Shown: positions 8,401 through 16,365 of the stretch, one piece after another | How the letters are laid out: every line of letters starts with the position of its first letter | How positions within the stretch are numbered: position 1 is the first letter of the stretch | Assembly: GCA_903891415.1 (NCBI GenBank) | Contig: CAITEH010000020.1 | Span: 1 to 52,525, forward strand | Origin: Candidatus Firestoneibacteriota bacterium | Lineage (GTDB): Bacteria; Oederibacteriota; D2-FULL-39-29 | DNA: 52,525 bases | Reading direction: 5' to 3' | The notes under the pieces: generated by a model | What the model was told of the DNA's origin: nothing | Databases searched by the model: none | The model's input: the letters and a program-made list of their open reading frames with translations, nothing else | Position numbers and translations under genes: made by a program

Positions 8401-10903
8401 TGCTTCGGATACTGTCATGGGTGTTACCGAACAGCTCGCGGGTAATATGCAAGTTGAGATACGGAGCCTTTCGGCTTTTGCCGCGGCCACACCGCATATC
8501 GTAGGCGCGGGTCTGTCCACTCTGGCCATAACCTATAACATAACCAACACGGGCGCGGACAACATAAAAAAAGCGTTAATTACCGTTCCCGCCGGCTTCA
8601 CCTATGTTTCCCTGGGGGCGATCTTTACTTCGACTTTCAAAAACTGGTCCGGCAGCTACTCGGCAGGGGCTCATGTTGTAACTCTCGCGGCCAGCACTAC
8701 GGGAGATAATATAGTAACTTCAGAATATGTCCAGGGCGTAATATATGTTTCGACCCAGGCCTCGGCGCAAGCCCCTGTGTCCTGGCCCTGTACCGCAACC
8801 GGTTTTGCCGACGGCACGGCTCCGGCAACAGAAAATACGGCAGGGGATGTGCAGGTAGAGATAAAAACACTGGCTGCTACCGCCGCCTTGACTCCCCATC
8901 AGGTATATAACAGCCTGGCCAGCACGCCGGTGACCTGCAGGATAATAAACAGCCAGACGGACAAAATAAAACAGGCGAGAATAACCATCCCCTCCGGTTT
9001 TAGTTTTGTGACGCTGGGCGCAATTACCGCCTCGGGCGGTAAGGCCTGGATAGGCGCCGGGGGCGGAACCACCGTCACCATACAGGCATCGACGGCTTTG
9101 AATTACATTTCAAATTTGGAGTATGTTGAAGTTGTAATAAATACCGCAACCCAGGCAGCGGCCCAGGCCGCAACGGCCTGGCCCGTCACCGTAACGGGAG
9201 AAAGCAATGCTGTTGTTTCGGCCACCGAGGCCCTGGCTTCGGATATGAAAATTGAAATAGTTACCTTAACAGCTTACGGCCTGATAACCCCGCATCTGGT
9301 CCACACAAGTTCTTTTGAGCAGTTCATCTATAAGGTCACAAATTCAAGCGGTGGCAGCGAGAGTTTAAAGCAGGTGCAGATAACGGTTCCCGCGGGCTTC
9401 ACTTACTCAACCTGTTTATCGGTAACGGCTTCAGCCGGAAAATCCTGGAGTGCTTCCTATGGCGGGGGAATTGTGACCCTGACTCCCGGCAGCCCGGGCA
9501 ATTATATTGTTGGCGGGGAATTTGTGCAGGTTGTCATCAACGCCACGACTTCGGCAGTGGTTCAGGCGGCCGTTACCTGGCCGGCTACAGTGACCGGAAG
9601 CATTAACGGTACGGCTTCGGCCGCGGAGTCCAGTTCCGGTGATATGAAAGTCGCGATAACCACGCTGTCGGCTACCGCAGTCATTACACCGCATATTGCA
9701 TACTGCAGCACAACGGCCATAGTGACCTGCAGAATTAACAATACTAATGTTGATACGGTGGCTGCGGTCAACATTATTATTCCTTCGGGCTTTACCTATG
9801 TTTCGCTCGGAAGCGTAGCCGCTTCTTCCGGCAAAAACTGGGTTTCCTCTTTTGGCAGCGGGATGATAACGGTCCAGGCGGTATCGGCCGCGGATTATCT
9901 TGTAAACGGAGATAGCATAATTGTTTTAGTGACGGTTTCCACCCAGGCGGCCGCCCAGCTGCCCACGGCCTGGCCGGTGATCGTAACTGACAGTGCGGGT
10001 GGAACGGCCGCGGCGACCGAGGTAGTGGCGGGAGATATGAAAATTAATTTAATAGCCTACTTCTTGACCGTTACGCCGGACGCTCCTTCTATGCTTGCCC
10101 TGGGCGTGGTATCAATAAAAGCAAACCTGGTGGATACAGCTTATGTCCCCAAGGTGGGAGCGTTGATAACTTTTTCCGTTGTTTCCGGAACCGGAACAAC
10201 CAGCGCAACCCTCGTAGCAACAGACGGGTCAGGAAACGCCTATATTGCTTTAACAGCAGGAGACGGGGACGGAGTAATTACGGTAAGAGCCGTATACGGG
10301 GTAAACAATTCAACTGACGCGACTATTAAAGTTGCTACCTATCCGTCTTTAACTTCTTCCAATTTGAGTTTTGTAAAAAACAATATTATTTACGCCAAGC
10401 CTACAACCTTACTGTCACTCGCGGGGATTACCGGGCTTAATCTTGAATATCAAATCGACAATGGAAGCTGGGTTACCTATGCCGTCCCGTTTTTAATAGG
10501 TACTCCGGGAAACCATACGGTTTACTTCAGATACTTTGACGGAAATGGAGCAAGGGGAAAGAAAAATTCCTCCATAGTTTTTGTTACCGCCACGGAAAAT
10601 AAGCTGGTAAATTACCCAAATCCTTTTAATCCCGTGGTTGAGACTACCCGGCTGGAGTACCTCTTAACAGAAGACGCGGATGTTAAAATAGAAATCTTCA
10701 ATTTATTCGGCGAGCTTGTTTGGGTGAAAGATATTACCAGGGGGGATGCCGGCGGCAAAGCAGGGGTAAACAATAATGTTTTATGGGATGGCACCAATAA
10801 AAACGGCGAGAGAGTCGGTAATGGCGGGTATATTTGCAGGCTGACTGCCGCCGGTGCCGCGGCAACCGTTAAACTGACAAGAAAGATCGCGGTGATAAAA
10901 TGA
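2408..10903 (+). CDS. Giant 2831-residue surface protein with 19 tandem Ig-like repeats
   Basis: Very large predicted exported protein. The N-terminus has a basic start and a hydrophobic stretch (IIAATGIFSAIVFAV) that fits a signal peptide. Residues ~36-2550 are 19 repeats of about 132 residues. Each has the series TPHxVDGGQ, a TY/TCxxTNTG strand, an ITIPxGFTYVS strand, a KxW, an LVTLTxxxAxDYI strand, NxEYVQVxINxxTQA, AxWPxxVTG and GDMKVEI. Then follow a BIg-like domain (~2552-2645), a domain like the OmpL47/chitobiase Ig type (LEYQIDNGSW, ~2646-2728) and a FlgD/T9SS-like tail (~2730-2831; NYPNPFNP, IFNLFGELVW, WDGTNKNGERVGNGGY). Such tails mark surface proteins in phyla with PorV-like barrels, and the next gene, overlapping by ATGA, is PorV-like. 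A filamentous adhesin or S-layer-like role is inferred. The start is set by AGGA at 2397-2400. Confidence 0.85.
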   Translation: MGKSFRLDIFRAGIKIIAATGIFSAIVFAVPSGYGLVTPHQVDSNQSPVAITHKATNTNAVTADRIKKVLINIPSGFTYISLGALTASPGRNWTSSYSGGIVTLSAAGAGDYLQVNEYAQIVINISTAAEQASTAWSTTLYNSLDSTASATEQYLGDLGVAVSGLSATALATAPTVSTHAVDGAQSPVAITYKTTNSGTDSLSRVVITVPSGFTIVSASALSASGAKSWTVSTSAALVTLTASGAANNINNGEFVKVNINVATQSSSQAMTIWPAVVTGSYLGTAAATENAAGDMKLQIKSLLAAGTVLPHEVYGSLASTPITCKTINTGEDSIKQIRITIPSGFTYISTGILSVSGAKTWTASGAGTLVTLTASGASTNYVNNGEFVQAVINVTTQADAQMPVTWACTVTGNLSGVNSAAEAISGDLQIEIVQLLLNGLVTPHQVYNNLSSVPVAYKITNAGSEILNLVSITIPSGFTYVSTTSISASAAKTWTSSYGTGTHILTLIPGSVPDNISIGQYVQVEINVATQAGAQPAVTWPAAARGVNSGIAVAVEASTGDMKVEIVTLGSTGLALPHIVSAGEANIPVTYQLTNTGTDSVKNVLLTIPAGFTYVSAGGISASSGKSWSTSYDSGSHTLTLTAFSAADWISNSQYVQVTVNVATQAGSQAATPWPAVVTGGIDGAAPAVDAAAGDRNVEIYVLLSYSLVSPHIVDGGQSSLPVTCKLTNGGSEDIKLIVVTVPAGFTYVSTGSISASGIKNWTAGGSGTLVTLTPSGPADYITKYEFVQADISVNTQAAAKAATAWPVTVTGTTNSSSSSIESVQDDMKVEIRSLSATSTAAPQIVDGGQTGVAITYRITSTCTDTVKKVVITIPAGFTFNSLGAVTASPSRNWSAGGSGTLVTLTPSGVPSYLNNGEYVQVIINVDTQPAPLAPAVWDALITGNYNGTAVTGEAALNDKKVSIKSLLANCLITPNVVDGGQSSQSFTYSTVNKGTTSITSVRITVPSGFSYIAAGTVTAPNGKNWTATGLSIVTLKPAGAGDYITTDEYVEIVFTASTQLTSQAKTIWPAQVTGNYGGVAAGTEAVADNMKVEIKSLTASGLCTPHIVDGGQAATQLTYKLTNTGDDQIRLIQVTVPAGFSNISTGTVTAGTKHWTAGYAAGLVTLVPVDPGDYIDKTEYVQVVINADTQSASQAAIAWPAGITGANNGIAQAVSAVAGDLQVEIRALSAYGLVTPRQVYVSSPVAITCRAINSGFDLLKKAVITIPAGFTFSSVSTASASAGKAWTAGGSGTLVTLTANSGAEITNAEWVEVPINVTTQASYLAPVTWPISVTGYYNGITTATEQVTNNMKVETITLTGTATATPHIVDGGQAGQPITYRVVNTGEDTVRIIQITIPSGFTYASLGAVTASRTGWTAVYSGGLVTVSTSTLSNYIAKGEFVQVVINTATQAAALPATVWPVIMTGGIGGTSSASEAAAGDMKVQIVPLSATASIISPVPRVVDGGQASLPVTYEITNRNTDTLKQAVISLPSGFTCVSLGVTTASGGKTWSAVYSAFSVTLSAAGGAGNYLNNTETVRVIINVSTQSASVSATAWPSVVTGSLNGTASCTEQTAGDMKLQIKSLLAAGLVTPHQIYNSTGAAVTCRATNTGDDDIKLIRITIPSGFTYLSLGAVSATGGKTWGAALGGTTITLTPGTSGDNISTGQYVQVLVNISTQAAAQAATAWPLAITGSLNGVNQASETTSGDMKVEIVTLNSTATAMPHAVNSSQNVTIAYTVNNTGTDRLKKVVITVPAGFSSITTGAVTAAGGKIWSASTGGSLITLTPATASDYLSNGQSLGIPVGVLTQASALPAATWPAQVTGENNNTAGCSEAVLNDMKVAIVTMSAFGLATPNLVDGGQASQTVTYRITSTQSEKIKSASITIPAGFTYAGVSAPVVSNGLKSWGAAAGGTVVTLTANTAGDYLDNTEYVQVVITVTTQVASKAATSWPAALRGASDTVMGVTEQLAGNMQVEIRSLSAFAAATPHIVGAGLSTLAITYNITNTGADNIKKALITVPAGFTYVSLGAIFTSTFKNWSGSYSAGAHVVTLAASTTGDNIVTSEYVQGVIYVSTQASAQAPVSWPCTATGFADGTAPATENTAGDVQVEIKTLAATAALTPHQVYNSLASTPVTCRIINSQTDKIKQARITIPSGFSFVTLGAITASGGKAWIGAGGGTTVTIQASTALNYISNLEYVEVVINTATQAAAQAATAWPVTVTGESNAVVSATEALASDMKIEIVTLTAYGLITPHLVHTSSFEQFIYKVTNSSGGSESLKQVQITVPAGFTYSTCLSVTASAGKSWSASYGGGIVTLTPGSPGNYIVGGEFVQVVINATTSAVVQAAVTWPATVTGSINGTASAAESSSGDMKVAITTLSATAVITPHIAYCSTTAIVTCRINNTNVDTVAAVNIIIPSGFTYVSLGSVAASSGKNWVSSFGSGMITVQAVSAADYLVNGDSIIVLVTVSTQAAAQLPTAWPVIVTDSAGGTAAATEVVAGDMKINLIAYFLTVTPDAPSMLALGVVSIKANLVDTAYVPKVGALITFSVVSGTGTTSATLVATDGSGNAYIALTAGDGDGVITVRAVYGVNNSTDATIKVATYPSLTSSNLSFVKNNIIYAKPTTLLSLAGITGLNLEYQIDNGSWVTYAVPFLIGTPGNHTVYFRYFDGNGARGKKNSSIVFVTATENKLVNYPNPFNPVVETTRLEYLLTEDADVKIEIFNLFGELVWVKDITRGDAGGKAGVNNNVLWDGTNKNGERVGNGGYICRLTAAGAAATVKLTRKIAVIK
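2510..10060 (+). repeat. 19 tandem copies of a ~395-bp coding repeat
   Basis: Inside the giant gene I count 19 successive units of roughly 390-400 bp, each beginning near a TPHxVDGGQ-like block and ending at GDMKVEI. Copies have drifted: conserved blocks (IPSGFTY, IPAGFTY, YVQVVIN, AWPxxVTG) remain while loops vary, and no two neighbours are near-identical in DNA. The array is therefore old and not recently expanded, and assembly collapse is unlikely. Confidence 0.85.
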
Positions 10904-12171
10904 TAAAACAAAGACGGGTTATTATTAAAATAAAGCCGGGAATGAGAAAAGCGGCGCTTATGCTTTTGGCAGCGGTGGTACTGGGAGTGTCCGGCGCTTT
11001 TTGCGCGACCGGGGACTCGGGCCAGCCCGGCGCATTTTTGAACTGGGGAGCCGGCGCGAGATCCCTTGGTATGGGAAAGGCCTTTACGGGCCTCGCGGAC
11101 GATGCTACCGCGGTTTACTGGAATCCGGCCGGACTGACAAAGTTAAATAGCAATGAACTTGTACTGCTCCATGCGGTGCTTTTTGAAGACACTACTTATG
11201 AATTTTTTGGTTTCGCGTATCCGACGGTAAAAACCGGAACTTTTGGCCTGGGAATATCCTATTTAAGATCAGGCGGCTTTGAAAGCAGGGATATCTCGAA
11301 TCAGGTACTGGGAACTTTTGAGGAGAACGATCTGGCGATCTTCTTATCCTACGGAATTGTTGTTTTTGACCGGTTGAGCGCCGGGAGCAGCTTAAAGATC
11401 GTCAATCAGACCCTGGGGGTTTACAGTGACACGGCCTTCGGCCTGGACGTCGCTTGCATGTATACTCCGTTTGATTTTGTTTCACTGGGATTTGTTTTCG
11501 AAAACCTTATCCCGCCCAAACTGCGGCTGATAAATGAACCGGAAAATTATCCCTACGGATTTAAACTGGGGAGCAGTTTCAAGATCTTTGACAGCAAATT
11601 AATAATAGACGTTGACGCAGATAAAATAGGCAGCCGTGACGTAAAACTGCACGGGGGTGTGGAATACTCGCCGTATGAATTTATCGCCTTAAGAGCCGGT
11701 ATTGATGAAACCGAAATAACCGGCGGGCTCGGGTTTCGCTACAAAGGGTACGGTATTGATTATGCGCTATCTTCGCAAAGCCTGGGCCTCTCGCACAGGA
11801 TATCTTTGATCTGGTCTTTCGGCTCTTTTGAGCTTGAAGTTGAAGTAACCCCCAAAAAATTCTCCCCGTTTGGCAATTATAAAACCGCCGAAATAAGGTT
11901 AAAGGGCGCCGGCAGGTACGGGATAAAAAAATGGGAACTTAATATCAGGAATAGGGCCGGAAACCTTGTAAAAAGCTTTTCCGGCCTCGAGCAGCCTTCT
12001 GAAATTATTAATTGGGGCGGGGATGATGAAAAGGGCAGGTATGTCCCCGACGGAAGATATACTATAGAACTTAAACTGGTTGACAAGGTGGGAAAAACGG
12101 AAACAGCGTCCGACAGCGTGGAAATAGAAAGTGCTGTCCCCGGAGCCAATATCCGTATGGATATACAGTGA
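10900..12171 (+). CDS. PorV/PorQ-family outer-membrane protein fused to a FlgD-like Ig domain
   Basis: Predicted outer-membrane barrel of the PorV/PorQ (UPF0164-like) group. Seen: a hydrophobic signal segment (MRKAALMLLAAVVLGVSGAF), then the hallmark start of the family: GAGARSLGMGKAFTGLADDA, then TAVYWNPAGL. Alternating beta strands run to about residue 310. The last ~110 residues form a second domain (WELNIRNRAGNLVKSFSG, INWGGDDEKGRYVPDGRY, IELKLVDKVG), a FlgD-type Ig fold like the tail of the preceding giant protein. In Bacteroidetes PorV shuttles type IX cargo; that role here is inference. The ATG overlaps the giant gene's stop (ATGA) with GGTGA upstream. An ATG at 10942 would give a more standard signal peptide but has no clear ribosome site. 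Confidence 0.8.
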   Translation: MIKQRRVIIKIKPGMRKAALMLLAAVVLGVSGAFCATGDSGQPGAFLNWGAGARSLGMGKAFTGLADDATAVYWNPAGLTKLNSNELVLLHAVLFEDTTYEFFGFAYPTVKTGTFGLGISYLRSGGFESRDISNQVLGTFEENDLAIFLSYGIVVFDRLSAGSSLKIVNQTLGVYSDTAFGLDVACMYTPFDFVSLGFVFENLIPPKLRLINEPENYPYGFKLGSSFKIFDSKLIIDVDADKIGSRDVKLHGGVEYSPYEFIALRAGIDETEITGGLGFRYKGYGIDYALSSQSLGLSHRISLIWSFGSFELEVEVTPKKFSPFGNYKTAEIRLKGAGRYGIKKWELNIRNRAGNLVKSFSGLEQPSEIINWGGDDEKGRYVPDGRYTIELKLVDKVGKTETASDSVEIESAVPGANIRMDIQ

Positions 12172-12178
12172 AAAACAA

Positions 12179-12221
12179 TGGATAATGCATATTCCATAAG
12201 GTATAATAAATAATACCTTAT
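12179..12221 (+). promoter_or_regulatory. Probable sigma70 promoter overlapped by a 9-bp palindrome
   Basis: Upstream of the TPR gene lie TGGATA (12179-12184), a 17-bp spacer and a perfect TATAAT (12202-12207). A perfect inverted repeat, ATAAGGTAT (12196-12204) and ATACCTTAT (12213-12221) with an 8-bp centre, covers the -10 box and the likely start of transcription. It is too AT-rich and lacks the T-run for a normal terminator. It reads best as an operator or as a hairpin at the 5' end of the transcript. Confidence 0.45.
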
Positions 12222-12260
12222 AGAGCTTGCAAAACTAATGATAAAGGGCCGGAATAAAAA

Positions 12261-15200
12261 ATGAAAAATACCTTAAAAGCATTGGTCATAACGGTTATGC
12301 TCGGAGTTTCTATATTATGGGGAGATGAAAAACTGGCAGATACTCCCGCCCAGTCTCAGCTTTCCGAGAAAGGGCAATACACTATCGCCTCTAAGCTGTA
12401 TATTCAAAACGAAGATAAAAAGAGTTCTTTTTTTGAATATAAGCGGTATTTGAAACATTTTCCGGATGCGGAGAAAGCGCCCAAAGCCCAGTTCATGCTG
12501 GGAGAATGCCTTTTTACGGAAGCAGTAAAGGCCTATTCTCTGAAACAGGCAAGCGAACAGCGTTTGAGGCCTAAAACTGAAGAAAAAGGAAATGTACCGG
12601 CGGAAGAAGCGCCTTTTATTCCGACCTTTGAAAAAGCCATGGAAGAATATCAAAAGGTGGCGGGTTATTCAAGGAATGAAATTAGCGATGACGCCCTTTT
12701 TCGCATAGCGGAATGTTATTATAATAAAGGCAGTTATGATAAAGCAATTGAAACTTTCCGGGAACTGGCCAATGTTTACCCGGATTCCTACCTGAAAAGT
12801 GAAGCCGTGTATAGTATTGCACTTTGCCTGCTGATACAGGAAAAATGGGAGGACGCCGCTAACATATTGGAGCAGCTTTGTTCCATGTACCCGGCCTATG
12901 CCCCTACCGCAAAAGTACAATTTGCTCTCGGCCTTATTGCGTATTTTAAGAACGATATAGATGGGGCGTATGAAAGGTTCAAGAATGTTAATTCTGCGGA
13001 AGGTTATTACTATTCCGGCAGGTGCCTGGACCGGAAAGGCAGGAGTTTTGCGGCCATAGTAAATTACAGGAAAGTAGTCGTAGATTTTCCCAAGAGTGAA
13101 TATGTCGAAAAGGCCTCCTACTGTATCCCGGAATCCTTTTATTTCGACACAGATTATTTTTCGGCGATAAATTCCTACAAAAAGTTCATGGAACAGTTCC
13201 CGAACAGCAGCTACAAAGCGTTTGCCTCCTATAAGATCGGGTGTTCTTATTTTCTTCAAAAAAATTATAAAGAGGCAATAAAAGCATTTGAGGATACCGG
13301 TAAAACCTATGCCGGTGCAGAGGTGGCCCCTGTTTCCGCTTATCTGGTAGCGGAAGCTTTAAGAAAACAGTCGAAATTAAGTGAAGCCAATGTAAAATAC
13401 GGTAACGTGGTGATCGGTTATTTTAAAGAAGAAGTGGCACCCTATGCCCAGTATAAGATAGGCTGGTGTTATTACTCCGTAGGGGCTTTTACCATGGCGG
13501 CCGGAGCCTACGAACAGTTTAACAGGGACTTTGACCGGCATGAACTGCTTCCCTACTCGCTTTACATGACTGCCGGTACTTATTACAGAGAGAAAAAATT
13601 TGCGGACTCGTCAAAATATTACGGCATGGTGCTGGATAAAATGCCCGCGACCGATCTGTATGAAGCTTCTCTCTGTCTCTTAAATGACAGCGAGTATGAA
13701 CAGCGCAATTTTGACCAGATAATAACCAATTATCAGTTCATCGCCAATACTTTAAAACCTTCGGATAATGTCTGGAGGGCGCGTACGTTCCTTTATGTCG
13801 CGGATGCCTATTTCAGATCGGGGCTTTATAGGGATGCCCAGCTTGTTTTTGAAATGGTCCGCAGGGATTTTAAGAATACCCCGGAAGCGGTGCACGCCCA
13901 GTCGGGCCTTTCTTATGTTTCAAACGCGATGGGCAAGTATGATGTAGCCGAAAAGGAAACAAAAAAAGTCCTTGAAGCTTTTGATACCGAAGAAACTAAA
14001 GATGTAAAAGATAAGATGGTCGCGCAGTCGCAGTACGAGATCGCCGGCAGCCTGTTTAATCAGAAAAAGTACCTGGAAGCGCTTGATCTCTATGAGAAAT
14101 ACGCCAAAGATAACCCGGAAGATGCCCTGGCACCGGAAGCGCTTTACCGGAGCGGGCAGTGTTATTACCGCCTGGAATACTACAGCTCCGCTATTAAGTC
14201 CTGGGAAACCCTTGTTGAAAAATTTAAGGCCGATAAAAAAGCCCCGGAAGCGCTCTATCAGGTCGCTGATACCTACTTTCGGGCGCAGAAATACACAGAA
14301 GCGGTCGCGGCATTCAGGAAATTGGCCGCTGATTACCCCGGGTCAAAATGGGTAAAGGACTCGCAGCTTAGAATAGGCCAGAGTTATTATAATGCCAAGG
14401 AGTATGGCAGTGCCATGAAGGAATTTAAGAAATATCTTGAGCTTTATCCGGATGATCCCCAGGTTGCCGATGTTATAGAATCACTTGAAGCCGCGACCAA
14501 GAAGAAAGGAGATACTGCCTCGGCGGCAACGGCGGGGACAAAGACTACCGCTGCCGGAGCCACGGCGGAAAACCCTGTTTCGGAATCCATAGACACCTTG
14601 AAAGGCCTGCTCGTGAAATATCCGAATTCAAAGATAGCAGGAGAGATACAATATAAGATCGGCCGCAAGTATTACGATGATAAAAAATATGATAAAGCGG
14701 CGGAGGAGCTCACAAAAGTTATTATGGATTATCCGGAAACTTCCTCCGCGGGTACCGCGCATTTTTTCCTTGCGGAGGCCTACTATAAACTGCAAAACTA
14801 TGAAGAAGCACTCTCGTCTTACGGCAGGTACATAAATAACTTCTCTGCCGATGAATATGTCATTGACGCTTTATTTCATTCGGCAACCTCCAATTATAAT
14901 CTTAAGCGGTTCGCGGCGGCGGCCGAATCCTATAAGGAAATACTTAAAAAATTTCCGGAATCCGAATTTGCTTCCGCCGCCATGTTCAATATGGCCTTAG
15001 CTTATAAAAAAGCGGCCAAGCTAGAAGAAGCGGCGGCGACTTATTCCGAATTCAACAAGAAATACCCGGCCGATCAGAACGCGCTCCCTTCACTTTTAGA
15101 AGCGGCAAATATTTACCAAAAACAAAAAAGATTTGATGCAGCCGTGGAAACCTATAGAAAATATCCTTTAAAGAACGGCGATGACGCCAGCCTGGAGGTT

Positions 15201-15476
15201 CAATACCAGCTTGCGGAATGTTTCTTAAAGCAGGATAAAAATGACGAAGCCGAGAAAGAGCTTGTCAAATTGGCTGAAATGGAGCCCAAATCGGGGGTTT
15301 GGCGGCTTACGGGGCTGGCAAAGCTCGCGGAGCTCTACGAAGGAAACAGCAGGTTTGAAGAAGCTATCAAAATATACGGTGACATAATAAAAAATGCGGG
15401 AAAAGAAGAATGGACCAGCGCGGCAAAACTCAGGACCGAATCTATCAAGGCGCAGTTAAAAACGCAAAGCAAGTGA
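12261..15476 (+). CDS. Large periplasmic TPR-repeat protein (YbgF/BamD-like repeats)
   Basis: A 1071-residue protein built almost wholly of TPR helices. Seen: a signal peptide (MKNTLKALVITVMLGVSILWG), then more than twenty 34-residue-type units with Tyr/Ala/Pro spacing such as ALFRIAECYYNKGSYDKAIE, FRELANVYPDS and QYKIGRKYYDDKKYDKAAEE. The recurring FPxS/YPxS turns are typical of the outer-membrane-associated YbgF/BamD class. A low-complexity Ala/Thr/Gly linker (about residues 745-770) splits the array into two blocks. It probably works as a periplasmic scaffold for envelope or secretion machinery encoded around it (TonB-like, PorV-like, ExbB-like), but the partner is unknown. It may have its own promoter at 12179-12207, and an AAAGGG ribosome site lies about 12 bases before the ATG. 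Confidence 0.8.
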   Translation: MKNTLKALVITVMLGVSILWGDEKLADTPAQSQLSEKGQYTIASKLYIQNEDKKSSFFEYKRYLKHFPDAEKAPKAQFMLGECLFTEAVKAYSLKQASEQRLRPKTEEKGNVPAEEAPFIPTFEKAMEEYQKVAGYSRNEISDDALFRIAECYYNKGSYDKAIETFRELANVYPDSYLKSEAVYSIALCLLIQEKWEDAANILEQLCSMYPAYAPTAKVQFALGLIAYFKNDIDGAYERFKNVNSAEGYYYSGRCLDRKGRSFAAIVNYRKVVVDFPKSEYVEKASYCIPESFYFDTDYFSAINSYKKFMEQFPNSSYKAFASYKIGCSYFLQKNYKEAIKAFEDTGKTYAGAEVAPVSAYLVAEALRKQSKLSEANVKYGNVVIGYFKEEVAPYAQYKIGWCYYSVGAFTMAAGAYEQFNRDFDRHELLPYSLYMTAGTYYREKKFADSSKYYGMVLDKMPATDLYEASLCLLNDSEYEQRNFDQIITNYQFIANTLKPSDNVWRARTFLYVADAYFRSGLYRDAQLVFEMVRRDFKNTPEAVHAQSGLSYVSNAMGKYDVAEKETKKVLEAFDTEETKDVKDKMVAQSQYEIAGSLFNQKKYLEALDLYEKYAKDNPEDALAPEALYRSGQCYYRLEYYSSAIKSWETLVEKFKADKKAPEALYQVADTYFRAQKYTEAVAAFRKLAADYPGSKWVKDSQLRIGQSYYNAKEYGSAMKEFKKYLELYPDDPQVADVIESLEAATKKKGDTASAATAGTKTTAAGATAENPVSESIDTLKGLLVKYPNSKIAGEIQYKIGRKYYDDKKYDKAAEELTKVIMDYPETSSAGTAHFFLAEAYYKLQNYEEALSSYGRYINNFSADEYVIDALFHSATSNYNLKRFAAAAESYKEILKKFPESEFASAAMFNMALAYKKAAKLEEAAATYSEFNKKYPADQNALPSLLEAANIYQKQKRFDAAVETYRKYPLKNGDDASLEVQYQLAECFLKQDKNDEAEKELVKLAEMEPKSGVWRLTGLAKLAELYEGNSRFEEAIKIYGDIIKNAGKEEWTSAAKLRTESIKAQLKTQSK

Positions 15477-15631
15477 TTTTGAAAGGATACAGGTAACTTC
15501 GCTGCGGCGGAAACAAGCAATTAGTTACCCGTCAGTATATATGAAGACTGAAACAAAAAGCGGAGAGTAATTGTAGCCGTTTTTATATTTGAAACTGCTG
15601 TCAAATCGGTTTTTCGGGCCCTAAAGAATAT

Positions 15632-15661
15632 TTGCAATAAGTGTTTATTTTATGTTAAAAT
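15632..15661 (+). promoter_or_regulatory. Probable sigma70 promoter for the ExbB-like gene
   Basis: TTGCAA (15632-15637), an 18-bp spacer and TAAAAT (15656-15661) lie 28 bases before the ExbB-like ATG, whose ribosome site is AAAGGAG. The rest of the 213-bp gap holds only a weak 7-bp inverted repeat (15492-15498 with 15523-15529) of unknown meaning and no clear terminator. Confidence 0.4.
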
Positions 15662-15689
15662 CAAAAAAATCAATATTTAAAGGAGCTAA

Positions 15690-16298
15690 ATGAATATAAA
15701 TATCCTGGAAGTATTCAGATCAAGCTTCACGCTTGTGATCCTGCTGCTTTGTTCCATTCTGGCGATGACCGCTTTCATAGAAAGGTGGTTTTATCTCCGC
15801 AAATGTAAAATTGATACCGATAAGTTCATGGAAAGAATAGAGGCCTATCTGGCAAAAAATGCCTTCGAGGAAGCGGTTGCCCATTGTGAAAAACATCCGT
15901 CCCCGGTCTCCGATGTGGTAAAGATCGGCATAATTAACCGCAAAAGAGAAAGGACGGATATATTCGAGCTTATGGAGTCTACTAAAATGGAAGAAAGGTT
16001 AAAAATGGAAAGCTGGATGGGTATTTTAGGCACTCTGGGAAATGCCTCTCCCTTTATCGGCCTTTTTGGAACTGTTGTTGGTATTATAAAGGCTTTCCAG
16101 GACCTGGCAAAATCAGGTTCAGCGGGCCCTGCCATTGTGGCGGCAGGTATTGCGGAAGCCCTCGTTGCGACCGCAGGCGGCCTGGTGGTCGCGATCCCCT
16201 GCGTTATTGCCTTTAACTATTTCCAGCGGAAAATAAAAGTAATGACCGTGGAGATCGATGTTGCGGTAAAAAGATTATTGGTGTATCTCTGCAAGTAA
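15690..16298 (+). CDS. exbB: ExbB/TolQ/MotA-family proton channel subunit
   Basis: Inner-membrane subunit of the complex that uses the proton gradient to drive TonB or TolA. Seen: an N-terminal membrane segment (residues ~13-30), a cytoplasmic loop with many charges (~31-105), then the two family-defining segments: GTLGNASPFIGLFGTVVGII (~110-129), and AGIAEALVATAGGLVVAIPC followed by VIAFNYF (~150-176). Length (202) is normal for ExbB. The usual partner ExbD/TolR is not next door: the following gene is a secreted lyase. The TonB-like gene at 129 is a plausible client. TolQ cannot be excluded by sequence alone, but the absence of tol/pal neighbours and the presence of a TonB-like protein favour ExbB. 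Confidence 0.85.
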   Translation: MNINILEVFRSSFTLVILLLCSILAMTAFIERWFYLRKCKIDTDKFMERIEAYLAKNAFEEAVAHCEKHPSPVSDVVKIGIINRKRERTDIFELMESTKMEERLKMESWMGILGTLGNASPFIGLFGTVVGIIKAFQDLAKSGSAGPAIVAAGIAEALVATAGGLVVAIPCVIAFNYFQRKIKVMTVEIDVAVKRLLVYLCK

Positions 16299-16365
16299 GG
16301 TTAAATCAACCTGCTGTTCTGAAATAATGTGCACACAGGCAAATTAAACAAAAGGAGAAAGAAAT

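Noticed and set aside
2408-10903. The regular repeats could be taken for a CRISPR array or satellite DNA.
   Set aside because: Units are about 395 bp, diverged in DNA and keep one open reading frame throughout; this is a protein repeat.
2408-12171. Calling a complete type IX secretion system.
   Set aside because: Only a PorV/PorQ-like barrel and FlgD-like tails are visible; none of the core PorK/L/M/N or SprA genes is in the window.
15492-15529. Inverted repeat GGTAACT/AGTTACC after the TPR gene as a terminator.
   Set aside because: The arms are only 7 bp, separated by 24 bp, and no T-run follows.
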